From contig OY856186.1 in assembly GCA_963693315.1 (NCBI GenBank), positions 383,258,215 through 383,322,214 of the forward strand: 64,000 nt of DNA. The letters are read 5' to 3'. Below, piece after piece: positions 10,517-18,605 of this stretch; position 1 is the stretch's first letter; the number at the start of each line of letters is the position of its first letter. The position numbers and the translations under genes are program-made. The DNA is from Diogma glabrata. Lineage: Eukaryota > Arthropoda > Insecta > Diptera > Cylindrotomidae. The notes under the pieces were generated by a model that made no database searches, was not told where the DNA came from, and saw nothing but the letters and a program-made list of their open reading frames with translations.

Positions 10517-10888
10517 ATGTCAGACGATAATAATCGTAAAAGTCTTTCTTTAAATATTAGTTTAAGAAATCGAAAAGTGCGAAAAATTAATACTAGTGAC
10601 CAACCAACTATTTCAAATAATCCATCTGACATAATTGTTGAATGTTCGTCATCAGATAACCCAGATAGTGTCGAAGTTTCTTCTGATTCCGAATCAGATA
10701 AACCTACCTCAGTTTCAATTCATGAATTTTCAAAATCAAATTCAAATATCAAAGTTGAAAATTTAAATAGTCCTACAATAGCCGTGTTCGATTTGACTGA
10801 AACAACTGAATCAACTGAAGAATTAAATGCAATTGTTGTTGTTTTTTCAGTTGTTTCAGTCAAATCGAACGCACCTAATGTCACTTGA
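10517..10888 (+). CDS. Small upstream open frame of the LTR element (ORF0 or displaced gag N terminus)
   Basis: 123 residues, rich in Ser, Asn and Asp (CSSSDNPDSVEVSSDSESD), with no recognised domain. It overlaps the gag frame by about 60 bases in a +1-shifted register. It may be the true gag N terminus if the frames were once joined, a separate leader protein, or intronic sequence (see the acceptor at 10849). The overlap coincides with a perfect 25-bp inverted repeat. Confidence 0.4.
   Translation: MSDDNNRKSLSLNISLRNRKVRKINTSDQPTISNNPSDIIVECSSSDNPDSVEVSSDSESDKPTSVSIHEFSKSNSNIKVENLNSPTIAVFDLTETTESTEELNAIVVVFSVVSVKSNAPNVT
10786..10870 (+). repeat. Perfect 25-bp inverted repeat at the ORF0/gag junction
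   Basis: Left arm 10786-10810 (starts GTTCGATTTGACTG) is exactly complementary to right arm 10846-10870 (ends CAGTCAAATCGAAC), with a 35-base loop. The right arm begins at a polypyrimidine tract followed by CAG (10848-10850), a good splice acceptor. It could act as an RNA structure controlling frame choice or splicing, or be a scar of an inverted duplication. Confidence 0.85.
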
Positions 10889-11822
10889 CGTTTCGTTTGC
10901 TTTAAAACTAATCCCTGAATTCAGTGGTGAAGCTATTCTATTAAATAAATTCATAAAAGGTGGTGATATTATTTATCAATCAGCTACAACGGTAGAAACT
11001 AAAAAACAATTTGAGAATATAATATTAATGAAATTATCTGGCAAAGCATACCAATGCGTTGAAAATAACGAACTAACCTCATGGGGATCAATCAAAGAGG
11101 AATTAATTAAACAATTTAGCAAAACTCGCACTTATAATCACGTAAATTCAGAGTTAGTACATTCACGACAAAAAACGGGTGAAACCATACATGATTTTGC
11201 AAATAAAATTGAAACACTATTAGCCGAACTAAATAGTTCATGTATTCAAAGCGAAGGTATAGAAACCGCCAAACATTTCCGAGGGTTGCACTCAAAGCTA
11301 GCTATTAACAGTTTTTTAGACGGCATAATCCCTATTATTCGAAAAAATTTGAGAAACGACTTTTCAGATCTTAAAAGTGCGGTACTAGCTGCAATAGAAG
11401 AGGAAAAAAAGTTGTTATTCAAACCAATAAATTCTATGCCATTTAGTAAAGAAAATCCTAACTCAAATTCAAAGTTATTATTCTGTTACAAATGTAAAAG
11501 AAACGGTCATACTATATACAATTGCAGACACAATTTTAATAACAGAAATTTCTTGCAAACGCGTTCAAATATTCCGTTAAATAATCAGCAAATAAGATAC
11601 GCGACAATTATTTGCACATATTGCAAGAATCATGGCCATAGTATAAATGAATGTAGAAAGTTAAAAGCCAAACACAATAATAATGGAAATGGCAGTTACC
11701 AAGGTTATTATTACAGAACGGAAAATAAAAATCTTAATACGATTCCCAATGTACAAAGTTCCAATCCGGGAAACGATCCAACCCCGAGCACGAGCGGAGT
11801 GACTCAAATGGGGAAATTGTAA
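10878..11822 (+). CDS. gag: gag: capsid/nucleocapsid polyprotein
   Basis: About 314 residues from the in-frame ATG at 10878; the open frame extends up to 10827. The N-terminal two thirds resemble retrotransposon capsid proteins (FSGE, LTSWGSIKEELIKQF, TGETIHDFANKIE). Two CCHC knuckles of the form C-x2-C-x4-H-x4-C follow: CYKCKRNGHTIYNC at about 11484-11525 and CTYCKNHGHSINEC at about 11613-11654. They bind genomic RNA during assembly. It stops at TAA 11820-11822, just past the frameshift site that leads into pol. Confidence 0.85.
   Translation: MSLDVSFALKLIPEFSGEAILLNKFIKGGDIIYQSATTVETKKQFENIILMKLSGKAYQCVENNELTSWGSIKEELIKQFSKTRTYNHVNSELVHSRQKTGETIHDFANKIETLLAELNSSCIQSEGIETAKHFRGLHSKLAINSFLDGIIPIIRKNLRNDFSDLKSAVLAAIEEEKKLLFKPINSMPFSKENPNSNSKLLFCYKCKRNGHTIYNCRHNFNNRNFLQTRSNIPLNNQQIRYATIICTYCKNHGHSINECRKLKAKHNNNGNGSYQGYYYRTENKNLNTIPNVQSSNPGNDPTPSTSGVTQMGKL
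11768..11774 (+). promoter_or_regulatory. -1 ribosomal frameshift heptamer
   Basis: The gag frame reads ccG GGA AAC, a canonical X XXY YYZ slippery site. The pol frame (-1) is open from 11738, so the heptamer lies inside the gag/pol overlap, 48 bases before the gag stop. A short CCCC/GGGG pairing downstream (about 11779 and 11811) could help pausing; no strong stem is obvious. Confidence 0.7.
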
Positions 11823-14800
11823 CATTAGAACCGCAAATTTTATTTAACAATAATTTTAAAGAATCAAACGAATTTCTAATACTAACATTAAACATAAACG
11901 AAAATAAGGAAAATAAAACAGATTTTTTGTTGGATACGGGAGCATCCATTAGTTTACTAAAAAAAAGTAAAGTTAAATTAGAAACAGACGTACATTTTAA
12001 CAAAAAATTTTTACTCAAAGGCATTGCTGACGAAACAGTTCAAACTTTAGGTGTATGTTATTTACAAATACAAATTTGTGATGCAAAAATAATGCATTCA
12101 TTCAATATCGTTGATGACGATTTTCCAATTCCCACAGATGGAATTTTGGGTCAAGATTTTTTTTATAAAACTAATAGTGAAATTAGCTACGGAGATAAAA
12201 ATGTATCTCTAAAAATAAACAATAAAATTTATAACCTAAATTTAAAAACAAATTCTAAATCCCATTACATACCGGCTAGAACGGAAAAGTTTATTCGAGT
12301 TATGGTAAATACAAATGAAGAGAGTGTCTCATTATCACAAGAAATTTTACCTGGCGTTTTTATCTCAAATTCTTTAGTCAAGCCAGAGAACTATTTAGTA
12401 ACAGTGAGTATATTAAACTCTACTGAAAATGATATAGAATTAAATGATGTTCCATTAAATTTGTTTAGTATAAACAATTTCGAAGTTTTACAAATTAATT
12501 GTAATGTGGAACAACGTATGAAAACATTAGAATCTTCTCTAAAACTAGATGATTTAAATAACGAAGAAAGAATGTCTATTTTAGAGATATGTCGACAATA
12601 TAATGAGTATTTTTATCTCGAAGGAGATCACTTCACTTCTACCAGTGCAATTGAGCATAATATTCCAATTTGTCCTAATCAGCCTCCCATAAATTCAAAA
12701 CCATATAGATTACCTGAGTCTCAGAGATCAGAAATAAATAAACAAGTTAACGAAATGATGGAAAAAAATATTATTCAACCAAGTTCCAGCGCTTGGAATT
12801 CGCCTTTGTTATTAGTTGCGAAGCGTCCAGATTCTACTGGCCAGAAAAGGTTTCGCGTGGTGGTAGACTACCGAAAATTAAATTCAGTTACCATTGGTGA
12901 TGCTTATCCTCTTCCAAATATTACAGAAATTTTAGAACAATTAGGTAAATCCAAATATTTTTCAACCCTGGATTTAGCCAGTGGTTTCCATCAAGTTAAT
13001 ATGAGTAAAGCAGACAAACCGAAAACTGCTTTTAGTACTAGCCATGGCCACTACGAATTTAATCGTATGCCATTTGGGTTAAAAGGTGCGCCTGCAACCT
13101 TTCAGAGATTAATGAACTCTGTACTTACTGGTTTACAAGGAAGTAAATGTTTTGTTTACTTGGACGACATTGTTATCTACGGATATGATCTTAGGGATCA
13201 CAATAACAAATTAATTGATGTTTTAGAATGTCTTAAACATAATAATTTGAAGCTTCAACCAGATAAATGTAATTTTTTGAGAAAAGAAATAAATTATTTA
13301 GGTCATGTAATTACTGATAAAGGAATTAAACCAGATCCTTTAAAAATTTCTGCTGTGAAAAATTTTCCTAGAGCAAATTGTACAAAAGATGTGAAATCAT
13401 TTTTAGGTTTAATTGGCTATTACAGAAAGTTTATTCCTGACTTTTCAAAATTATCAGAACCATTGCACAAATTATTAAAAAAGGATGTCAAATTCGAATG
13501 GAATGGTTTTTGTGACGAAGCTTTCAATAAATTAAAAGAAAAATTGGTGAATCCTCCAATCCTTCAGTATCCCGATTTTTCTAAGGAATTTACAATAACA
13601 ACAGACGCTAGTGATCATGCTATAGGTGCCGTACTTTCACAAGGAACAGGTTCAGTGGATCTACCAATTGCTTTCGCAAGTAGAACTTTAAATAAAGCTG
13701 AGCGAAACTATTCCACCATTGAGAAAGAATTGTTAGCAATTGTCTGGGCTGTTACGTATTTTAGACCGTATGTCTACGGACGACGTTTTTTAATTATAAC
13801 AGACCACAAACCATTGGTATGGGTATGCAATATTAAAAATCCTTCATCTAGATTAATGAGATGGCGTATTAAGTTAGAAGAATACGATTATAGAGTAATG
13901 TATAAACCTGGTAAACTTAATACTAATGCCGACGCACTTTCTAGAATTCCTATGACCACTTCTCAGATTAATGTTGTGACACGAGCTCAGCCGAACAAAA
14001 TAATAACGAATAATAATCACAATATACCAGAAATTTCAGAAATTATAAATAATGGAAAAGTTGATGTAGCAAAAAACGAAAATAATATTAGTGAACAAAT
14101 TAGCGAGCATACAAATATAAAAAATAAAGATTCAAATCATGTTGAAGTAATTGATAGAAATGTGATAAATACGATTTTACAGGAATATCATGAAAATCCT
14201 TTAGGTGGACACATGGGTGTATCTAGAACATTTAGTAAAATCAAGCAAAAATACTACTGGAAAACCATGTTTAAAGATATTAAAAAGTTTATAAGAAGCT
14301 GTACGTTATGTCAAAAGAATAAAATAGGTAAAATAAATAAAATTCCTATGAAAATTACAACAACTTCAGAACAACCATTCGAAAAAATATTTCTAGATGT
14401 TGTTGGCCCTCTACCTGAAAGCTTTTCAGGACAAAAATATATTCTTACAATACAGGATGATTTAACAAAATTTTCAGATGGAATTCCAATGCCAAATCAA
14501 GAAGCAGAAACAGTTGCTAAAGCCTTTGTTAAAAATATAATATGTAAATTTGGTACCCCTATTAGTGTTTTGACGGATCAGGGATCAAATTTCACTAGCA
14601 ACCTTTTTAAACAGATGTGTAAATTATTAAAAATAAAGAAAATTCAATGTACAGCATATCATCCTCAAACCAACGGCGCTTTAGAGCGTTCTCATAGAAC
14701 ATTGGGCGAATATATTAGAAATTTTTGTACAAATGATCCATTAAACTGGGATGAGTGGATACCGTATGCCATGTTTACTTACAATACAACTCCCCATACT

Positions 14801-15199
14801 TCTACAAATTATTCTCCATTTGAATTATTATTCGGTACTAAAGCAAAATTACCTACTTCTTTAACATGCGAACCAGAAGCAATGTATAATTATGATGATT
14901 ATCTTTTTGACTTAAAAAACAAATTACAGAATTCACATCTAATAGCGCGGAAAAATTTTATAGCAAATAAAGAAAAATCTAAAACTTATTATGACAAAAC
15001 ATCTAAACCATTTTTGGTAAATAAAGGTGATTTAGTATATTTGAAAAACGAACTTAACAAAAATAAAAAACTTAATCCATTATTCCTTGGTCCTTATTTA
15101 GTTTTAGAAACACCTAGCGCAGAAAATTCTATAATAAAAATAGGAAATAAAACTCGTACGGTTCACAATAATCGTCTTAAAAATTGTAATCAAAATTGA
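11768..15199 (+). CDS. pol: pol: protease, reverse transcriptase, RNase H, integrase
   Basis: The frame is -1 to gag and open from 11738 to 15199 without interruption. Protease: LDTGAS at about 11930. Reverse transcriptase: RVVVDYRKLN, GFHQVNM, RMPFGLKGAPATFQR and the YLDD active site near 13160. RNase H: TTDASDHAIGAVLSQ, then YSTIEKELLAIVWA and TDHKPL. Integrase: an HHCC zinc region (GGHMGV, SCTLCQ) near 14200-14310, then the D,D-35-E core with LDVVGPL, LTDQGSNF and TNGALERS. All catalytic motifs are present, so the enzyme set looks intact. The first codons are supplied by frameshifting, so no separate start is expected. Confidence 0.93.
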   Translation, partial: GKRSNPEHERSDSNGEIVTLEPQILFNNNFKESNEFLILTLNINENKENKTDFLLDTGASISLLKKSKVKLETDVHFNKKFLLKGIADETVQTLGVCYLQIQICDAKIMHSFNIVDDDFPIPTDGILGQDFFYKTNSEISYGDKNVSLKINNKIYNLNLKTNSKSHYIPARTEKFIRVMVNTNEESVSLSQEILPGVFISNSLVKPENYLVTVSILNSTENDIELNDVPLNLFSINNFEVLQINCNVEQRMKTLESSLKLDDLNNEERMSILEICRQYNEYFYLEGDHFTSTSAIEHNIPICPNQPPINSKPYRLPESQRSEINKQVNEMMEKNIIQPSSSAWNSPLLLVAKRPDSTGQKRFRVVVDYRKLNSVTIGDAYPLPNITEILEQLGKSKYFSTLDLASGFHQVNMSKADKPKTAFSTSHGHYEFNRMPFGLKGAPATFQRLMNSVLTGLQGSKCFVYLDDIVIYGYDLRDHNNKLIDVLECLKHNNLKLQPDKCNFLRKEINYLGHVITDKGIKPDPLKISAVKNFPRANCTKDVKSFLGLIGYYRKFIPDFSKLSEPLHKLLKKDVKFEWNGFCDEAFNKLKEKLVNPPILQYPDFSKEFTITTDASDHAIGAVLSQGTGSVDLPIAFASRTLNKAERNYSTIEKELLAIVWAVTYFRPYVYGRRFLIITDHKPLVWVCNIKNPSSRLMRWRIKLEEYDYRVMYKPGKLNTNADALSRIPMTTSQINVVTRAQPNKIITNNNHNIPEISEIINNGKVDVAKNENNISEQISEHTNIKNKDSNHVEVIDRNVINTILQEYHENPLGGHMGVSRTFSKIKQKYYWKTMFKDIKKFIRSCTLCQKNKIGKINKIPMKITTTSEQPFEKIFLDVVGPLPESFSGQKYILTIQDDLTKFSDGIPMPNQEAETVAKAFVKNIICKFGTPISVLTDQGSNFTSNLFKQMCKLLKIKKIQCTAYHPQTNGALERSHRTLGEYIRNFCTNDPLNWDEWIPYAMFTYNTTPHTSTNYSPFELLFGTKAKLPTSLTCEPEAMYNYDDYLFDLKNKLQNSHLIARKNFIANKEKSKTYYDKTSKPFLVNKGDLVYLKNELNKNKKLNPLFLGPYLVLETPSAENSIIKIGNKTRTVHNNRLKNCNQN

Positions 15200-15224
15200 T
15201 TTGCAACTTAATAAATTTTTTTAA

Positions 15225-15246
15225 TTAATTTTAGAAAACAAGGAAA
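15225..15246 (+). promoter_or_regulatory. Probable env splice acceptor
   Basis: A T-rich tract followed by TTAG (AG at 15233-15234) lies 12 bases upstream of the env ATG. With the donor at 10375 it would create the spliced env message usual for errantiviruses. Inferred from sequence only. Confidence 0.5.
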
Positions 15247-17025
15247 ATGAGTCTTTTTGTTTATGTCACTCTCAACTTCATAGGCACTTGTTTTGCCGAT
15301 TTTAATGTGACAACCATAACTAACCCTAACGGAATTTATTTCGAACAAATAGGAACAGTTAACATATATGAATCTAGTTGGCGAATCGTAACTTATTTAA
15401 ATCTAGATACATATCATCAAGAATTCAAGATGCTCGAAGACTGTATATCACAAACACTGGCAATATGTAAAGATGTACACACGAGAAATGACTATTGTTT
15501 AAGCTTAAAAAATTATTTAGAACATAGTTTTAGAGATGTTACAGTCGACGATGATTTTCTAACAGAGATATTTGAACGAAAATCTAAAAGAAATAAGCGA
15601 GGTATAATTAATGGTATTGGTAGGATACCTAAAACACTGTTTGGTACTCTCGATGACGAGGACGCAACTAATTATGACGGACAAATAAGTAAAATAATAA
15701 AACAAGATAAAGAATTTAATCATTTGTTATTAGAACAAACCTCAATTTTAAAAAGTTCTGTCGAATTTACAAATAGAACTTATAACTTGTTTAACAAAAA
15801 ATTTAATGAAATCAATAATCAAATAGATGAATTACAAAATAAAAATAAAATTGAAAACAATAAAATTTATAAAATACAAAAATATGAAGAATTAAACAAT
15901 TTAATTATAGGGTTGTTAAGCTCTTTCCAATTAAAACAAACAGATTATATTAACATAATAATGATGGCACAAAACCACAAGTTACATCCTCATTTAATAG
16001 TTCCAACGAAACTGATATCGTTATTAAATAGTATTAAGTCAAATTTACCAATAAGATTAAAATTTCCTTTTTCGATTATAACTGATAATCTTTTTGAAAT
16101 ATATAACTTAATTAAATTAGATACTAAATTTAAAGAAGGTAAATTAATTTTTGTGGTAGAGATTCCATTAATTCAGTTAAATAATTATAAACTTTTTAAA
16201 ATAATAAGTATCCCTACACTATTTATCAACAATACATACGCGTTAATTTCAATAAAAAATGATTATATTGCCGAAGATCAATATAATAAATTCTATTTAT
16301 TTTTCGAAAAAGAGACAATCAGAAATTGCATAAAAATTGGTTCGAAACAATTAATATGTAAGCAAGATTCTCCAAGATATAGTTCTAACTACAATCATTG
16401 TGCTATACATCTGCGACACCAACAAAAAATAAATGCGGATAGTTGTCAAATTCATTTTTTAAATTTATATTCAGACATATGGATTAAATTAAATAATCCT
16501 GGTCATTGGTTATTCATATCGCCGATAGCAAAAAAAATAAATGTAAACTGTAACGGGACCGATTCTAACATTGAGATTTTGGGAACGGGTTTAATATATT
16601 TTAAGAAAAATTGTTATTTGTACAATGGCGAAATTACACTGTTTTCTAGCAGTGATTATAATTCTGAATTAAGATTACAAATTTCATTTACTACGAATTT
16701 GACAATGCACATCAATGAAAATTTTAATTTCTCGAATAATAAAGAACTATTGCCCAAAGTAAAAACGTCTCAAATAATCTATAATAATGAACTCAACGAG
16801 ATAAGTAAACACATTTCGGAACTCCAGAATAAAGAGCGTACATTTTTGAAAAATAGTAACAAAGGAATGGAATCTCACCATTTTCACATTTATAGTTTGT
16901 ACGGAATTTTTATTTTATCTGCTATAATAATATTAATATGTTATTTCCTAAAATGCAAAGTTAAATGCAAAAGGGAAGAAATAAATAAACCGGTGGAACA
17001 ACCGGAAATAAATGAAACAAATTAG
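15247..17025 (+). CDS. env: env: envelope glycoprotein with furin-like site and membrane anchor
   Basis: 592 residues. A short hydrophobic signal-like N terminus (about 1-17) is followed by a Cys-containing region and a basic RNKR cleavage site at residues 115-118. Directly after it lies a glycine-rich fusion-peptide-like stretch, then LFGTLDD, the block shared by errantivirus envelopes and baculovirus F-type proteins. Long Asn-rich coiled regions follow, then a membrane segment at about 550-570 and a basic Cys-containing tail. No internal stop or frameshift, and length is normal for the family. The gene begins 47 bases after the pol stop and is probably expressed from spliced RNA. Confidence 0.88.
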   Translation: MSLFVYVTLNFIGTCFADFNVTTITNPNGIYFEQIGTVNIYESSWRIVTYLNLDTYHQEFKMLEDCISQTLAICKDVHTRNDYCLSLKNYLEHSFRDVTVDDDFLTEIFERKSKRNKRGIINGIGRIPKTLFGTLDDEDATNYDGQISKIIKQDKEFNHLLLEQTSILKSSVEFTNRTYNLFNKKFNEINNQIDELQNKNKIENNKIYKIQKYEELNNLIIGLLSSFQLKQTDYINIIMMAQNHKLHPHLIVPTKLISLLNSIKSNLPIRLKFPFSIITDNLFEIYNLIKLDTKFKEGKLIFVVEIPLIQLNNYKLFKIISIPTLFINNTYALISIKNDYIAEDQYNKFYLFFEKETIRNCIKIGSKQLICKQDSPRYSSNYNHCAIHLRHQQKINADSCQIHFLNLYSDIWIKLNNPGHWLFISPIAKKINVNCNGTDSNIEILGTGLIYFKKNCYLYNGEITLFSSSDYNSELRLQISFTTNLTMHINENFNFSNNKELLPKVKTSQIIYNNELNEISKHISELQNKERTFLKNSNKGMESHHFHIYSLYGIFILSAIIILICYFLKCKVKCKREEINKPVEQPEINETN

Positions 17026-17144
17026 GATTTAGGAATAAGCAACATATGTAAATATGACATTGACAACAAATTTTTATTTACTTTAATTTTTATTAAACTA
17101 TACTTTTTTATTTAAATGATAATCTATGGAATATCATTTCACTT

Positions 17145-17155
17145 AAGAGGGAAGG
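17145..17155 (+). promoter_or_regulatory. Polypurine tract
   Basis: AAGAGGGAAGG directly precedes the 3' LTR, the expected plus-strand primer position. Confidence 0.75.
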
Positions 17156-17602
17156 TGTTGTAAACCCATAACATCGAGGTCATTCTTCATTATTAGAATT
17201 GCTTATTTATCAAACACGCGCAATAAAGCAGGAAACTCTTGTTTCACTTAAAATTATTTAAAACTCTTGCTTCCCATAAATTTATTAAAAAACTCTTATT
17301 TCACATAAAATGTTTAAAAACTCTTGTTCCCATAAAATTATTAAAAAACTCTTATTTCACATAAAATGTTTAAAAACTCTTGTTTCCCATAAAATTATAA
17401 AAAACAAAAGCAAAACTAAAAATGATGAATTGACTTTTTAATTAAAACAAATAATTTTAATAAACATAAAAATTAGTTCTTTTAGTTTTAAATTGAAGCT
17501 CCGACCGGAGGGTAACAAAATTATTGTTATAAATAAAATAAATAAAATTAAATCTATGTGTTGTGTTCAAAATTCATTTTCCTAGTCACGAGTATTTCTA
17601 CA
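17156..17602 (+). repeat. 3' long terminal repeat
   Basis: 447 bp; identical to the 5' LTR except for one A/G change in the fifth tandem unit and a 3-base insertion in the A-rich stretch near 17466. Followed by the CTTT duplication. Confidence 0.95.
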
Positions 17603-17664
17603 CTTTGAATTCAATGTTTAAATTTTTTTTTGACTCAATTCTGCGATCTTACACAATTTCGATC

Positions 17665-17800
17665 AGAGATAGCACCGACCTCCCCCAACGCGACCCACCC
17701 CACGAGCCCCCCCTCGCGCGTCCGCGGAAAAACGCGAGGGGGATGACGCGGGGGGCGGGGGGGAGCGACGTGCGAGTGGGGGGGTCGGTGCTATTTCTGA
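17665..17800. other. GC-rich tip of the foldback element
   Basis: This ~135-bp stretch is dominated by C-runs, then G-runs, with CpG-rich centre words such as CTCGCGCGTCCGCGG. The surroundings are strongly AT-rich. It lies at the turn of the palindrome, between GATCAGAGATAGCACCGACC and its mirror ending at about 17806. Confidence 0.85.
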
Positions 17801-18536
17801 TCGAAATTGTGCAAATTGCAGAATTGAGTCAAAAAAAAATTTAAAAAATGAATTGAAAAGTCTAAAAAACCAAAGGTCCCCCCAAGGTAAAATTGAAAGT
17901 TTGATCTTTTATAACTTTTGACCCCCTCATTTCCGCAAATTTTTTTTTTCATAATTAGGATGCAGAGGACCTAATCTTTCTATTTATCTGAAAAAAAAAC
18001 GCAAATCTATTTGGGGGGATAAACTAGGATTGTACCTTATTAACAATTATTTAATTATTATTATAAATAAGTTATAAAAAATTATCAATTTTTATTGTTA
18101 ATAATTAAAGACGCTTGAAAAAATTATTGACACATGAAAAATTGAGAAGACTGACATGACACAAGGCTTAAAACACGACTTAAACAATACTAAAATTGAT
18201 GCGATGTGATTTTAATCATTTAAAGTGACATGACTTGCCTTCGGTTATTGGAGTGTTAAACGTAGTCAAATTTTAAGCGAGTTTAGACTTTTAAAAGTTT
18301 CGTCGCAAAAGTTGTTTTCATCGCATACGTTTGATTGTGCGTATTGTAGTAGGAAGTTTACTGGTCACGTATGCCGAGCGCGCAAGTTACAGTTAACCGA
18401 CCGCTAACTGTAGAAGTAAATCAACAATCCCTTTCATGTAAATTGAGATATTGTTATTTGCAATGTAAATTAAGAAGTTCATCATATTATGAAAATAAAA
18501 AACGAAAACAAGAACAATTTTTCTATAAAAATCTCT

Positions 18537-18542
18537 TTTATT
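18537..18542 (-). terminator. Polyadenylation signal of the phospholipase B-like gene
   Basis: AATAAA on the minus strand about 63 bases beyond the stop codon at 18606; further A/T-rich sequence follows. No competing signal lies closer to the stop. Confidence 0.5.
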
Positions 18543-18605
18543 TAAATAAAAAAGTTTAATAATGTACAAATTAAAAGAAAAACAAACAATAATAGAATTT
18601 ATCTA

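Larger units (their letters stand above)
9431..17602 (+). mobile_element. Errantivirus-like (gypsy group) LTR retrotransposon with env, apparently complete
   Basis: 8,172 bp, flanked by the 4-bp duplication CTTT (9427-9430 and 17603-17606). The LTRs are 444 and 447 bp and differ by one substitution and one 3-bp indel, so insertion was recent. The order is LTR, tRNA-Leu-like primer site, leader, small upstream frame, gag, pol (-1 frame), env, polypurine tract, LTR. All three main genes are open over their full expected lengths. This is the layout of insect endogenous retroviruses of the Errantivirus type. The host sequence is the arm of the foldback element 9249-18036. Confidence 0.93.
9249..18036. 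mobile_element. Long foldback DNA element with 8-bp target duplication, split by an LTR retrotransposon
   Basis: The outer ends are GGCATTATCCTAG (9249) and, in reverse, GGTACAATCCTAG (18036). They are flanked by the 8-bp repeat TTATTAAC at 9241-9248 and 18037-18044. Without the retrotransposon the element is about 612 bp. Its arms (9249-9430 plus 17607 to about 17700, against 18036 to about 17770) are nearly identical over some 280 bp. The tip of the fold is very GC-rich (about 17665-17800). There is no coding capacity. An 8-bp duplication with GG-ending termini could fit Merlin- or hAT-like mobilisation; the source transposase is unknown. Confidence 0.8.

Noticed and set aside
18371..18559. 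62-residue plus-strand open frame beside the phospholipase B-like gene
   Set aside because: It overlaps the 3' UTR and polyadenylation signal of the minus-strand gene, is short and shows no domain.
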